Positions 30,580 to 41,172 of a stretch of 64,000 nucleotides of DNA are shown piece after piece. Under the pieces are notes generated by a model that worked only from the letters and a program-made list of their open reading frames with translations, ran no database searches and was not told the origin of the DNA. The translations under genes and the position numbers were made by a program. Numbering within the stretch: the stretch's first letter is position 1; the number at the start of each line of letters is the position of its first letter. Origin of the DNA: Phytophthora colocasiae (lineage: Eukaryota; Oomycota; Peronosporomycetes; Peronosporales; Peronosporaceae); contig JAGKQI010000090.1 of assembly GCA_018806915.1 (NCBI GenBank), positions 744,001-808,000 on the forward strand. Direction: 5' to 3'.

Positions 30580-31206
30580 CGCTTGGCAGATTGAAGAGTG
30601 AGGCGAAGCGAGGCAGCGAGGCGAAGGCATCGAAGCGAGGCAGCCAGCAACCGGGATGGTGGGTGGATGGCGTATGGGTTGTATGGTAGGTAGTGCCCTA
30701 CAGTGTACTCTATAGAATGTTAACCTCAATGATGGGCCGTCTCGGCAGCTACAATGGGCCTAGTGAACATTGTAGTAACTTGACAGTCGTACAGGTCGTT
30801 CGACATTTTTCCGAAAATCTATTTCAACAGGTTCACTGCAATAAGCAATATAAGGTTTCAGCAGGTTTACAAAGCTTATTTAAGCACAATTTATTTAAGT
30901 CGGATCCGACCGACCGACCTTGCTCACTAAAATGGTTGGGTTAAAAATCCCACCCGTCTAGCGCGCTCAATACAGCGAGATGAGAGGCAAAACTTTGCAG
31001 AAGGTATCTTCACGAACATACCTGCATTGCACCATAGCGGAGGAGTGCGTGTAGCGAGCGCACCACCACGATAAGGCACTGGATTTTGGATCATTTTGCG
31101 GTGGTTGGCTTTCACCAACCAGTGTTGTTTTAAACATTGGAAAGAATCTTTAAGAATATGAAGTATTAAACACCACAGTGAATGTGAATCCTCCTTCCAA
31201 GCAGCA
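30580..31206. other. Divergent upstream region between the T5orf172-like gene and AMP deaminase
   Basis: No gene seen. It is AT rich from 30780 to 30910. Contains promoters for both flanking genes and a short hairpin near 31105-31125 (TGGTTGG...CCAACCA). Confidence 0.45.
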
Positions 31207-31220
31207 TCATTCTTCAAAAT
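31207..31220 (+). promoter_or_regulatory. Oomycete initiator-like element before AMP deaminase
   Basis: TCATTCTTCAAAAT, 11 nt before the ATG, resembles the oomycete initiator consensus around transcription starts (YCATTYYNCAWTTT as I remember it). Typical short 5' leader of oomycete genes. Confidence 0.5.
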
Positions 31221-31230
31221 CCGATCTCCA

Positions 31231-33519
31231 ATGGACTCTTCTCCAGCCTTGGACGTCTCATTAGAGAAGGAACTAGCGCATCTCCACTTAGATGGCCCTC
31301 TGGATCCTGGTTTCCCTCCCCACCTTATGCACTCGGACGTGATCGCTGCTGCTGCTCAGGCCTCAACGGACGCAGACAACGGAGACGTCCCCAGTCCGGA
31401 CGAAGACGAGAATGACGAAGCCATTCAACGCACCCACCACGAAGGGAGGCTTAAAGCTACGATACTGGAGAAAGTTGCAACCGAGAAGCGTCTCCGTCGT
31501 CTCTCCGAGGTCTTCGTAGACGACAAAAGCGCCAATCAGGACGACTCTGGAGACCTGTTCGAGACGCTACCGGAACCTTATGGCCAGTTGTCTACGTACC
31601 AGAGAATTGAGATCACTTCAGCTCCGGAAGAGGTGGACAGAGAGACGAAGGAGGTCTGTGAGCTCATTCGCAAGTGTCTGGAGCTTCGGAAGAAGTGGAT
31701 CACTGTGAATGAACCGGTGACGCCTCCTCCGTCCTCGACACCTGAAGTTCACAGCAGTCCACGAGCTGGAGGTGCCAAGTTGAGACATAGGGAAGAGATT
31801 CCTTATGAACCGTTTAAGAATCCGGTGCCTGAGACTACACCGCATCATTTCATCATGGTGGACGGTGTTGTGATGGTCTATGAGAATCAAGAAGCAGTGG
31901 AACCGGTCAGTCGTGTGGGGACAATGGAGGAGTACTACAAGGACCTGTTCGAGATCAAACGTATCATTAATTACGGACCAGTCAAGACCTTGGCATTCAA
32001 ACGCTTGCAGCTATTGGAAGCGAGGTTTAACTTGCATACACTATTGAACTCGGAGCGAGAGCTTGTGGCACAGAAGGCGGTGCCCCATCGTGATTTCTAC
32101 AATGTGAGGAAGGTGGATACTCATATCCACCACTCGGCCTGTATGAACCAGAAGCACTTGCTGCGGTTTATCAAGTCCAGACTGCGCAACTCGCCTGGAG
32201 AGATTGTCATTTTCCGAGACGGACGCTTCATGACGCTCAGCGAGGTGTTCCGGTCCTTGAATCTCACGGGCTACGATCTGAGTGTGGATACGCTGGACAT
32301 GCACGCCAGCAACACGTTCCACCGCTTCGACCGCTTTAACCTTAAGTACAACCCGGCAGGACAGAGTCGATTGCGTGAGATCTTCCTCAAGACGGACAAC
32401 CTCATCGCTGGCAAGTACCTGGCTGAGATCACGAAGGAGGTGATCTCTGACTTGCATGCCAGCAAGTACCAGCTAGTGGAGTGGCGCGTCTCTATCTACG
32501 GTCGCAAACACTCGGAATGGGATAAGCTAGGCCGTTGGATCTACGTGAACAAGCTCACGGCCCCGCACGTTCGCTGGATGATTCAGATCCCTCGTCTCTA
32601 CTTCTTGTACAAGAAGCTTGGTGAGGTGGACAACTTCCAGCAGATGCTCGACTACATGTTCCTCCCGTTGTTCGAGGTCACGCGGGATCCGTCAAGCAAC
32701 TTGCCGCTACACTACTTCCTTGAGACGATGGTGGGCTTCGACTGCGTGGACGATGAAAGCAAGGCTGAGCCTTTCCGTGCTGAGCGTGGTAAGAAGCTGC
32801 CGAAGCCTCAGGAGTGGACGCATGAAGCCAACCCGCCGTACGACTACTGGTGCTACTACCTGTATGCCAACATCGCTGCACTGAACGAGTTCCGTCGCCA
32901 GAAGGGGCTGAATATCTTCTCGTTCCGTCCTCACTCCGGTGAAGCTGGAGACCCGGAGCATTTGGCTGCTGCTTATTTGACTGCCAACGGGATTAACCAC
33001 GGTATCACGCTGCGAAAGTCTGTGGCTCTGCAGTACCTATACTACCTCACCCAGATCGGCATTGCCATGTCGCCGCTGAGCAACAACCGCCTGTTCCTCG
33101 CGTACCACCGCAATCCCTTCCCGATCTACCACGCACGTGGTTTGAACGTCTCTCTCAGTACTGATGATCCAGTGATGCTTCACTACACCAAGGATCCGCT
33201 GCTGGAAGAGTACTCGGTGGCTGTACAGGTGTGGAAACTGACGTCCACGGACATGTGCGAGATTGCACGTAACTCAGTGCTGCAGTCGGGCTTCGAGCAT
33301 AAGTTCAAGGAACACTTCCTCGGCCCCAAGTACACTCTACCTGGATCGCGCGGTAACGGTGAGTCTTCCTTAGTGCATTTGCTCTACTGTAGGCTTTATT
33401 ATCCCGCTAACTACCTGTTCCACTTTACCACAGATATCCGTATGACTAACGTGCCGGACATTCGTGTAGACTACCGCCACGAGACCCTCCAGGGCGAACT
33501 AACGTTCATCAAGACGTAA
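31231..33519 (+). CDS. AMPD: AMP deaminase
   Basis: Cytosolic enzyme hydrolysing AMP to IMP and ammonia in the purine nucleotide cycle. Two exons: 31231..33358 and 33434..33519. The 75-nt intron (GTGAGT...CACAG) has a length divisible by three and no stop, so the unspliced frame also stays open. Splicing restores the conserved GNDIR-TNVPDIRVDYRHETL end. Protein about 737 aa. Seen: metal-binding KVDTHIHHSACMN, the RFDRFNLKYNPAG region, FRPHSGEAGDPEHL, and SLSTDDPVMLHYTKDPLLEEY with the catalytic Asp pair. The first 150 residues are variable and acidic, as in other AMP deaminases. Readthrough of the intron would insert 25 residues near the C terminus. Confidence 0.95.
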   Translation: MDSSPALDVSLEKELAHLHLDGPLDPGFPPHLMHSDVIAAAAQASTDADNGDVPSPDEDENDEAIQRTHHEGRLKATILEKVATEKRLRRLSEVFVDDKSANQDDSGDLFETLPEPYGQLSTYQRIEITSAPEEVDRETKEVCELIRKCLELRKKWITVNEPVTPPPSSTPEVHSSPRAGGAKLRHREEIPYEPFKNPVPETTPHHFIMVDGVVMVYENQEAVEPVSRVGTMEEYYKDLFEIKRIINYGPVKTLAFKRLQLLEARFNLHTLLNSERELVAQKAVPHRDFYNVRKVDTHIHHSACMNQKHLLRFIKSRLRNSPGEIVIFRDGRFMTLSEVFRSLNLTGYDLSVDTLDMHASNTFHRFDRFNLKYNPAGQSRLREIFLKTDNLIAGKYLAEITKEVISDLHASKYQLVEWRVSIYGRKHSEWDKLGRWIYVNKLTAPHVRWMIQIPRLYFLYKKLGEVDNFQQMLDYMFLPLFEVTRDPSSNLPLHYFLETMVGFDCVDDESKAEPFRAERGKKLPKPQEWTHEANPPYDYWCYYLYANIAALNEFRRQKGLNIFSFRPHSGEAGDPEHLAAAYLTANGINHGITLRKSVALQYLYYLTQIGIAMSPLSNNRLFLAYHRNPFPIYHARGLNVSLSTDDPVMLHYTKDPLLEEYSVAVQVWKLTSTDMCEIARNSVLQSGFEHKFKEHFLGPKYTLPGSRGNGESSLVHLLYCRLYYPANYLFHFTTDIRMTNVPDIRVDYRHETLQGELTFIKT

Positions 33520-33589
33520 TTTCGCTTTCAAGCATTAGCGTCTGTAAGCCACATGCAAGATAAACGTGCTGTTGACTCTTTTAGCTGGT

Positions 33590-34477
33590 TTAATTCGTAT
33601 TTTTTGCAGTGTTCTCGTCCTTGTCTTGAAAGTGGACGAAAACGAAATGACTGAAAGCAACCGCTAACGCGAGTGACTGGATATTAGTTGCAGCCTCACA
33701 AAGTGATCGCAACGCTGGTGAAGACACACTCAAAGCCCCGACACCCGCAGCAGCGAAGAAAAGTGTGCTGAGTACTAAGTTCTTGGACCCTAGATATCCA
33801 GGCACGCGTTTCCACTTGGCAGGCCACGGATCGCAGAAGTATACTTGGTAGGCTCGAGCGAAGATTAAATTGGTGATGCACGTGGACCCGTACCGTGCTA
33901 CAAACAGTGCGTTCAAGAACGAAGCTGTGACTTCCTCTCTTGAATCTTTTAAGGCAAAAACTTTTGAAGAATTGACGGAAACTGAAGAAGAGCGATAGGG
34001 TGCCAACATCTCGTTCACACAGGTTTGTGCCATTTTCCAGCAAAGTAGGCTGAGAACACACAGACACAAGGTCGGTATCGTCTGATGTTTAGACAATATT
34101 CTTCGTCGGTACAGGAAAGTGATCAACCCCCACTGGAGTCCGAGTTGGCAAAGATGCGAAATGGTCTCGAAGGAAGCAGCTGATGCAACTTTTTGTGCAA
34201 ATTTGACGTCTTTCGTGTTAGCATCATCTAAAAGTTGTTCAACCATAAGCACATCTTCTCGAGTGTTTAAACTCTCAAGCCATCGTAAAACACTCGCAAA
34301 CCCACGTCGAGTCTGAAAAGTCGATGAAGGGAACATCGAGTGCTTAAGCTGATGGAACTCCAGTGTAGGCACATCCAGCACTGCATACAGATATCCACAA
34401 CCACATATCACCGTCATGAACACGAGAGGAACGTGGTATTTCGCTTTTAAAACATCTCTCATTGTAAACTTTTGCAA
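33590..34477 (-). CDS. Conserved membrane protein of unknown function
   Basis: Single-exon 295-aa ORF. Hydrophobic segments near residues 15-35 (VPLVFMTVICGCGYLYAVL), 110-125, 133-155 (TLCLCVLSLLCWKMA) and two near the C terminus (LVLSTLFFAAAGVGAL, SLALAVAFSHFVFV) indicate several membrane spans. No family is recognised. A truncated second copy lies at 55850..56420 on the opposite strand. It converges with AMP deaminase (70 bp apart) and its start is 91 bp from the next gene, so a bidirectional promoter with the PARN-like gene is likely. Confidence 0.75.
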   Translation of the reverse strand: MQKFTMRDVLKAKYHVPLVFMTVICGCGYLYAVLDVPTLEFHQLKHSMFPSSTFQTRRGFASVLRWLESLNTREDVLMVEQLLDDANTKDVKFAQKVASAASFETISHLCQLGLQWGLITFLYRRRILSKHQTIPTLCLCVLSLLCWKMAQTCVNEMLAPYRSSSVSVNSSKVFALKDSREEVTASFLNALFVARYGSTCITNLIFARAYQVYFCDPWPAKWKRVPGYLGSKNLVLSTLFFAAAGVGALSVSSPALRSLCEAATNIQSLALAVAFSHFVFVHFQDKDENTAKNTN

Positions 34478-34568
34478 AGCGTCACTATGTTTTTTGTATC
34501 AAGATTCTTGACAAAAACCGTGTTCTCTGAAAAAAAAAGTGTCTGGCATTTTCCCCACACTTGGACAA

Positions 34569-37065
34569 ATGCTCCACGACGTGCAGGTGCTGGAGCTCGG
34601 GCGTGGCGAACTGGACGCGGCGGCGCTTGCGCGTCTGCAGCGCGTGGTGAGCCGCAGCTCCTTCGTGGCCATCGACACGGAGATGGGCGGCATCTCGTGC
34701 CAGGAGTGCGTGAAAATGCGCCATCCCGTTTAAAAAAGTGTTAAATCTAATACAAATTCCCTATTTTTCTTTTCTTTTTTGCAGCTCGCCGCGCTCCAGC
34801 GTCATGGATTCCATCGACGAACGCTACGCTCAGTACAGCAATAGCGCCAGGCAGTTCCCGCTCGTGCAATTCGGCCTCAGTGTCTTCACTTGGGACGGCG
34901 AGAATCGAGTTTTCCGGGTCGAAACGTACCAGTTCCCGCTCTTCCCGGTGTTCCACGAGAAAGTGGTGGGGTTCAGTCATAGCAACGCTATAAGCTCCAC
35001 AGCTACAGCCAATGGGACGGCGTCGGCGTGTCCGGATAGGAGATTCCTGGTGCAAGCCAAGTGTTTGCAGTATATTCGTGCGCACGGATTCGATTTAAAC
35101 GCGTGGATTGATAAAGGCATTGGACATTTATCCCATCATGAACAGCACCAAGAGCCGTGCAAATCGGCACTGGAGAAGTCGGCTAGACCGGAGATTTTGA
35201 GGAAATTTGACCCCGATCAACCAGCGTTGATCACAGAGGAGACTCAGGCGTTTTTGGATCAATTGACGGGGAGGTTGAAGCAGAGACTGGCAGCTTTTGA
35301 GGATGCAGGACGGGAAGCAGCCGTGGGGAAGGGGTCTATTGGAGCTTTACAGGACAATGGAACCAGACGACGTGGACGACGTGGAGGCAAAAAGAACAAG
35401 AAGAAGAACAATGGTCGCAACAAACGACGAGATAACAGAGACCGTTCAACGCCCCCTGGGAGTACGACGAGTAGTAATCTCAGTGCTAAGGAGGAACCTC
35501 TGGAACAACCTCCTGCTGAAGAAGATTTGGAAATTGGCCTGAAGGAGGAGGAGGTGGAGGAGGAAGAGGCACTGGAGGAAGAAGACAGAGGTCAGCAAGA
35601 GGAGGCCGGAATGCCCGAAGAAGACCTTCTGCAGGATGAGGAGAATGTCGAGCCGGACGAGGATATTATTGCCGCTATGAAGCGCTTCCTGCTGGCTCCT
35701 GTGTCTAGTGATCCCACGTTGGGTCCATGCGGTGCTTACGTGACGGAGCCTCTTGCGCCATTCCGTCGGCATGCGTTAGTACAGCATCTTCGCAAGGTTC
35801 TACCGGATACTGTGGCGTTGGATTGCAGAGTGGACAATGCTGATGACGAAGATGTCGTTCGCAATCCATGGAGACGCCGAGTTCGTATCGTTGCCACACG
35901 ATGCAAACGTCAGAGACAAGCCTTAATGCTAGCTGACCAGCAGCTTGCAGATGACGAAATGCGCGAGCGAAATCTGAGCTTGATTGGCTTCACGGCGGTG
36001 CTAGATGCGGTTGTGGCCGCAAGGAAGCCGATCGTCGGGCACAACATGCTCCTTGATCTCATGCAGTGCTACGAGAAATTCCATGGGCCGCTGCCGGTAC
36101 GCTGTGCCGAGTTTCAACGCGAGTTGCATGCTTGGCTTGGGGCAGGCGGCGGTGTATTTGATACCAAGACCCTCGTCGACTACGCGATGCAGAAGTTTGA
36201 TACCTTTGCGACCCATTTGGCGCACACTGCGCTTGAGAATTGCTTCGAAGTGCTGTCCAAACATCCATTCTACGGACCAGAGGTTCAATGTACGCAGCCA
36301 AGTGTGCGTGGCGCTGATGGTGCACGTGAGCACAGAGGTGACGTGATGAGTTCGGCTCAAGCACCGCTTCAGGCACACCAAGCAGGCTATGACGCGTTCA
36401 TGACGGGATTCGTCTTCCTTCGAGTGTGCTCTGGGCTTGGGGTGTCGAATGAAGGCATCGCTGCATTGGGAACGAGTCAGGAGGGCAAAGCAAAATCCAC
36501 GGAGGATACCCTCGAGAGTCTGCGTAACGTGTTGTTTGTTAGTCACTTCCTGCCGACGTACGTGCTGAATCTACCGGGTCCGTTCCCACAACCAACGCCC
36601 ACACCGTCTCGCTCCAGGTTCGTCCGGATGAAGTTGACTCGAACGCGCTCGCCTGTGACTTCTGGTGCTACTCCTATGCCCAATGGGGGCAACAATACGT
36701 GTCCAGCATTGAAGACGTTCCACATCAAGCATTGTGTGGGGTGGGCACTCAACCTTCACTCAGCTACCAGACTCGTGAATGTGCATTGGGAAGGACAACA
36801 GTGTGTGTACGTGGAGTTGCCGTCATCCGAGGCAGCTGAACAGCTTCTGGCTGTACGAGCGCAGACAAAGGAATGCTGGGGGTCTACAAACGACCCCATG
36901 CCATCAATCGGGTGCGTTGACTTGGAGAGGTGCCCGGCAACGTACGACTGCGCGGAGATGGAGGCAACGGCGACGGACTCGGCGCCGCCACCACTCGCGC
37001 AGCAGTCAACCAGCGATGATGAGAAGACTCGCAGGAAGCGGAAGAGCTGCGAGATGGCGCAGTAA
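34569..37065 (+). CDS. PARN: PARN-like poly(A)-specific ribonuclease (CAF1/DEDD family)
   Basis: Deadenylase that shortens mRNA poly(A) tails. Exons 34569..34705 and 34785..37065 (intron GTGCGT...TTTGCAG, phase 2), about 805 aa. An earlier ATG at 34539 is also in frame. Seen DEDDh residues: FVAIDTEMGGI (first Asp and Glu), GHNMLLDLMQCYEKFHGPLP (second Asp) and HQAGYDAFMTGF (His and last Asp). PARN-type blocks: YAQYSNSARQFPLVQFGLSVF and LVQAKCLQYIRAHGFDLNAW. An unusual insert of Lys/Arg-rich (about residues 240-270) then Glu-rich sequence (about 285-330) separates the two halves of the nuclease domain, in the place of the R3H-containing insert of animal PARN. Met in DTEM replaces the usual Phe. 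Confidence 0.85.
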
Positions 37066-37378
37066 GACGGAAGCCTCTGCGCCTTAGTTGATTGCTGTCA
37101 TTTCATGAACGAGTAGTGTACCTCTTGCATGTGTAGATAATTGACAATGTGGAGGCAATGAATGAAGCACAGCAAGTGGCATTACCGATTCAAATGCATC
37201 GGAACGAGATGATTGAGAAGCGCATTTGAGTGATAAGCAAAGAAACCGTTGATTGTCTTGGCTTGGTTCTGATAGATAAAAGAAACTACACTCTACATCG
37301 AAAAATGAATATACGAAGCTAGAGCGCTCTGCTCGCGCTCCCTAATACTGAATGTCTACCTACCGCTCGCTCACCAAT

Positions 37379-39094
37379 CTATAGCACGGGGGTCACCGCA
37401 CCATTGATCTGGCACGACACCTCCAGGAACACTTGATCCGAGGAGGCACCGTTGGGGAAAGCGACCGAGCGCTGGTCCTCAGAGAACGCGCTCAGCGGGT
37501 AGAGGAACGTGACCGACTGGTCGTGCTTCTCGAGCAGCTTGTCGTTGGACGAAGCCGCAACGTGGGCAGCCGTGGTAGGGAACAGAGCACCGGACGACAT
37601 GCCCTTGCGGATCGTGCTCATGTCAGCCACCGAGCGGCGCGTCACCTGGTTCTTGCCGTTCAGCACAGTGAGCAGCACCTGGTTCTTCTCGTTCCAGAGC
37701 TTGGTGAGCTTCTCATACAGACGCGACGTCATGGACACCGGCTTCACCGTCGTCTTGGACACGTGCTCGTCGTCATTCTTCACGTCGCTGTGGCCGAACT
37801 CGTCACTGTCAGCGCCGAACCAGTTGGTGTCCGCTAGAGCAGGAGCGAACGGTTCGTCCACAGGGTAGACGAACTCTTCAATGAGGTCCGTGTCGAAGCT
37901 CATGCCCACTTCCAGTTCCTTAGGTGAGTCGCACGAGCCAGAGTCCGTCACGTCCGAAGCAGCCGACGGCGAATTGGCCTGCGCGCGCTTCTTATCAGCC
38001 GACACAGCCACAGCAGCGGCTGCAACGGCGCTGGCCGCAGACGATGTCCAGCTGGAGACGTCCTGGAAGTCCTCCCACGACGTCTTCTCCAGACACGCCA
38101 CAATACGGGAAGCAATGCTCATTTGGGACAGCTCCTTGACCGGCACGGCGTTAAACATCGACGAGAAATTGCTGCCGCTCGTGACGTTAGCGACCGAATC
38201 ACTTTGGCCACAAAAGGTGACTGAGAACATCATCGCCATCATCATGGCCAAGTTCTTCTTTGCCGCGTGGATCTCGTGGTGGGACTGGTTCTGAGACTGC
38301 ATCTTCTGGCGTTGTTCCTCCTCCGCCAAAGCGGCCGCCACAGGATCGTCACTAATTGAATTGAGACCATAAGCAGCCAGCGGAGATTCATCGAGATCAC
38401 ACAGCAAATCTTCTCCAACCATTGCTTCGTCCATATCTTCCAGACACACAGCCCAGTCCACAGGTTCATCCGAGACGACAATCGGCTCCACCTTCTCCAG
38501 GGGAACAGGCTCAGCCTTAATAACTGGTTCTTGGTCCATGCTCTCCTTGCGTCCTAGTTGTTGCTTGAGTTGTTCACTCTCCACTGCCATTGCAGCCAGC
38601 TGGTCCTGCAGGGCCTTGAGTTCTCTCTCCTTGGCCTGCAACTGATCTTCAAGCTGTCCCACATAGGCTTTCTTCCGCTCACGATGGAGCTGCGCAGACA
38701 TGCGATTACGAATCAGACGACGCTTCTTCTTGGCCTCCTTCGAGTCCGGATCCAGATGCTCCAGCTGCGCCTCCATGGCGCGCAGTCGCTCCTCCCCACT
38801 GGGGTCCAGCGCTGGCTCCGTCTTGAGTTTCTTACTGGGTGTAGCGTCCACAGTCTCCAGCGGCTTGCGCTTGTCCCTGCGCGCGTTCACACGGGCCATA
38901 CGCTGAGCCTTGCCTGAGTCGGAGTCTGAGGACGGGGACGAAGGGGGCTCGAGCTTGATGAGGCGCTCGCTGGCCGCTGTGGCCGCGGCCGCAGGCGGGA
39001 GGCGGATCTGATCCACGGGCTGCACGGCGTCCGTCGTGGTCTTTGCCGGTTGGGCGCCGGTGTTTTGCCAAATGGTGCGGATGAAATCAGTCAT
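37379..39094 (-). CDS. bZIP transcription factor
   Basis: Single-exon 571-aa ORF. The basic region KKRRLIRNRMSAQLHRERKK (about residues 125-144) keeps the DNA-contacting Asn and Arg (N-x7-R), followed by a leucine zipper with heptads in YVGQLEDQLQAKERELKALQ and onward to about residue 185. N-terminal part is Pro/Ser-rich with a nuclear-type basic patch, middle part acidic (about 190-260, probable activation region). The C-terminal 300 residues have no domain I recognise. Target genes unknown. Several oomycete bZIPs replace the Asn; this one does not. Upstream (minus strand) the leader contains a CTCATTTTTCCCC initiator-like stretch near 39160. Confidence 0.9.
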   Translation of the reverse strand: MTDFIRTIWQNTGAQPAKTTTDAVQPVDQIRLPPAAAATAASERLIKLEPPSSPSSDSDSGKAQRMARVNARRDKRKPLETVDATPSKKLKTEPALDPSGEERLRAMEAQLEHLDPDSKEAKKKRRLIRNRMSAQLHRERKKAYVGQLEDQLQAKERELKALQDQLAAMAVESEQLKQQLGRKESMDQEPVIKAEPVPLEKVEPIVVSDEPVDWAVCLEDMDEAMVGEDLLCDLDESPLAAYGLNSISDDPVAAALAEEEQRQKMQSQNQSHHEIHAAKKNLAMMMAMMFSVTFCGQSDSVANVTSGSNFSSMFNAVPVKELSQMSIASRIVACLEKTSWEDFQDVSSWTSSAASAVAAAAVAVSADKKRAQANSPSAASDVTDSGSCDSPKELEVGMSFDTDLIEEFVYPVDEPFAPALADTNWFGADSDEFGHSDVKNDDEHVSKTTVKPVSMTSRLYEKLTKLWNEKNQVLLTVLNGKNQVTRRSVADMSTIRKGMSSGALFPTTAAHVAASSNDKLLEKHDQSVTFLYPLSAFSEDQRSVAFPNGASSDQVFLEVSCQINGAVTPVL

Positions 39095-41172
39095 GACTCT
39101 TGTGTGTGTGTGTTTCTTGTTGGGATAAAATGTGTTCTAAAGCGACAGGGGAAAAATGAGTTAGATATATACTGTAGATAAGGGCCGTTTCGAGAACTTG
39201 GTCGAGGGGACCGTTGGATTGGAAAGCATACCTTAGGGCGTGATTTTTCTCCCCCCCCCGTTTATCAACTCTTTGATGTCGACTTGCCTCCTCCGTCGTC
39301 TTTTCCCTTTTGATGCGGCTAGAGTGCGCTCGCTGCAAAAGCTACACAGTGGCAAGTCCGGGTACATGCCCTTTCTATGGGAAATGTGCGCCACACCACC
39401 CTAGCCCCAGCTTCTGGAAAGCGTTTGCAGAAAGATACCTAAGATAAGATCGCCTCTGGCCATCACGCGACCGTCAGCTAGAGGCTGGCAAATGTCGGTC
39501 CGGCTGGTGGCGTCTCCGCCTGGCAGCAAACTGCTGCCGGGCCACCACCACCTTCGCATGGTAAGCACCGGCCAAAGGTCGATCCCCGGCTTTCACAAGA
39601 AACTTCCTGCTGCGACCAGAGTGATGGTTGTTGCGTTGTCAAGCTCCTGCGCGTCGTGCGGTTGTGGGACAAAATATCCGCGATTCAGCAACGCCATGTA
39701 CTGCACCCCCGATTCGGCAACGCCGTTTACTATGTAAGCACCGGCATCCTGGCTATTCCTGCTGCTGCTGTGGCGTGCGTGCGGCGCTCGCTTCCATCCA
39801 GATGGTGCCGTTCCATCAAGAGCTCCGACGATTATGGAGGTGAGGGCTCTGTCAGAGCAAGCAAGCACCAGGCAAAGCTTGCCGATCGCGATGGGAATTG
39901 CGGTCCTTTGCCCAGGAAGCCGCCGGCAACGCAGCTCCGGGGCGTCGCAGCTCAGGCTGGCGTGGCAATGCGGCTCGGCTGCCTTCCTGCCAGCATCTTG
40001 GTGGGGCGCGACACCACGATGGCGCGGTGCAAGATTTAGTAGCCACACGCCCCGCACAAATTGCTCGAGCGCGACGGCAACGTGCTTCATGTGATCGCCT
40101 TCCTCGGTGCCATTTGCTGCAACTTTCAGCGTGCAGGTGGCGAGAACGGGTCAAAGGTGTCGCCCCTCGAACTTCAGACGCGCAAAGATCCGTGAGAGAC
40201 ACTGCTGCCGCCGCACGCAAAAGCAAGCCCAGTCTCTCGCGGGCTTGTACGCCAGCTTCGCTGCTGCAAGCCAAAAAGCGGTTCAAATCTGCAACCTCCT
40301 CAAACATGCGCAGCCGACGGGGCAGCACCGGACAATTCGTGACTTGCTCCCTCCGACGCGGTATCCGCTTGGTTCAACTTGGAGCCATGATTTAGGCAGG
40401 TGCCGAGCACCGTGTCCCCCCAACGCTGTGACTACCGTACCAGTTAAGGCGAATGCCGCATGTGTTCTATAAGGAGCGGAGTGCAGTGGTGTGATCGGCA
40501 CTCGCTGCAGTGCCATCTCGCTGTCCAACGCGAAAGATCCACTGAGCAACGAGCAGCAACGGTGCTGTAAATGTTGTTGCTCAGATTGACCAGCTCATGC
40601 CAAGTAAGAATAGGGGCAAGTCGTAAGTTACGACTTGACTCGTAACTGGCAACTTCACACACTTCTCTCGTGTCGTATCCTCTTCACTTGAACATGCTTA
40701 AAGTTGTCCATGACCCTCCCGGCACATTCGACGGCGCTTTATCCACTTCCACGCGAGTAATGCAGTATATGTGAACACACTTGTGTTCATGCAGCGCTGT
40801 GGCTTCACGCGCTACAAGAGTGTATCCATCTGCTAACTTGTACTTTACGTACACCACACCCCTTATATGTGTCAACACCGTTTGATGTGCTGAACACCAT
40901 TTCTAACAGGCGGGGCGGTACGTGGAAACTCGGTACGTCGAAGGGGAAAGCCTCTCTACTCAGCTTGAAAGCGCTTTCTCACCGCTACAGACCCTCCGTC
41001 ATTTACTCAATACTATAGTCCATCTATTAACCCGAAAATCCGATCAATATTCTGCTTTCCAGTGAACCTACGCGCCACCGTATCAAGAGCTCTCGAGATA
41101 TCAGCAGCTAAACAGATAAAAGCCTGCTGAATCCAGTGTAAAACGCCACACAGGGGCCTGTTCACTGCAACG
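39095..41172. other. Two-kb spacer with GC-rich decayed ORFs
   Basis: 39440-40560 is GC rich and open in several frames (for example 39593..40090 minus, containing IIVGALDGTAPSGW and ALLNRGYF), which suggests a decayed gene or transposase, but I cannot name a family and see no terminal repeats. 40600-41170 is ordinary AT-rich spacer upstream of the TBC gene. A C-rich run occurs near 39251. Confidence 0.45.

Noticed and set aside
39593..40090. GC-rich minus-strand ORF with IIVGALDGTAP
   Set aside because: It looked like a DDE transposase fragment, but no second motif, terminal repeat or duplication supports it. Described only as a decayed region.
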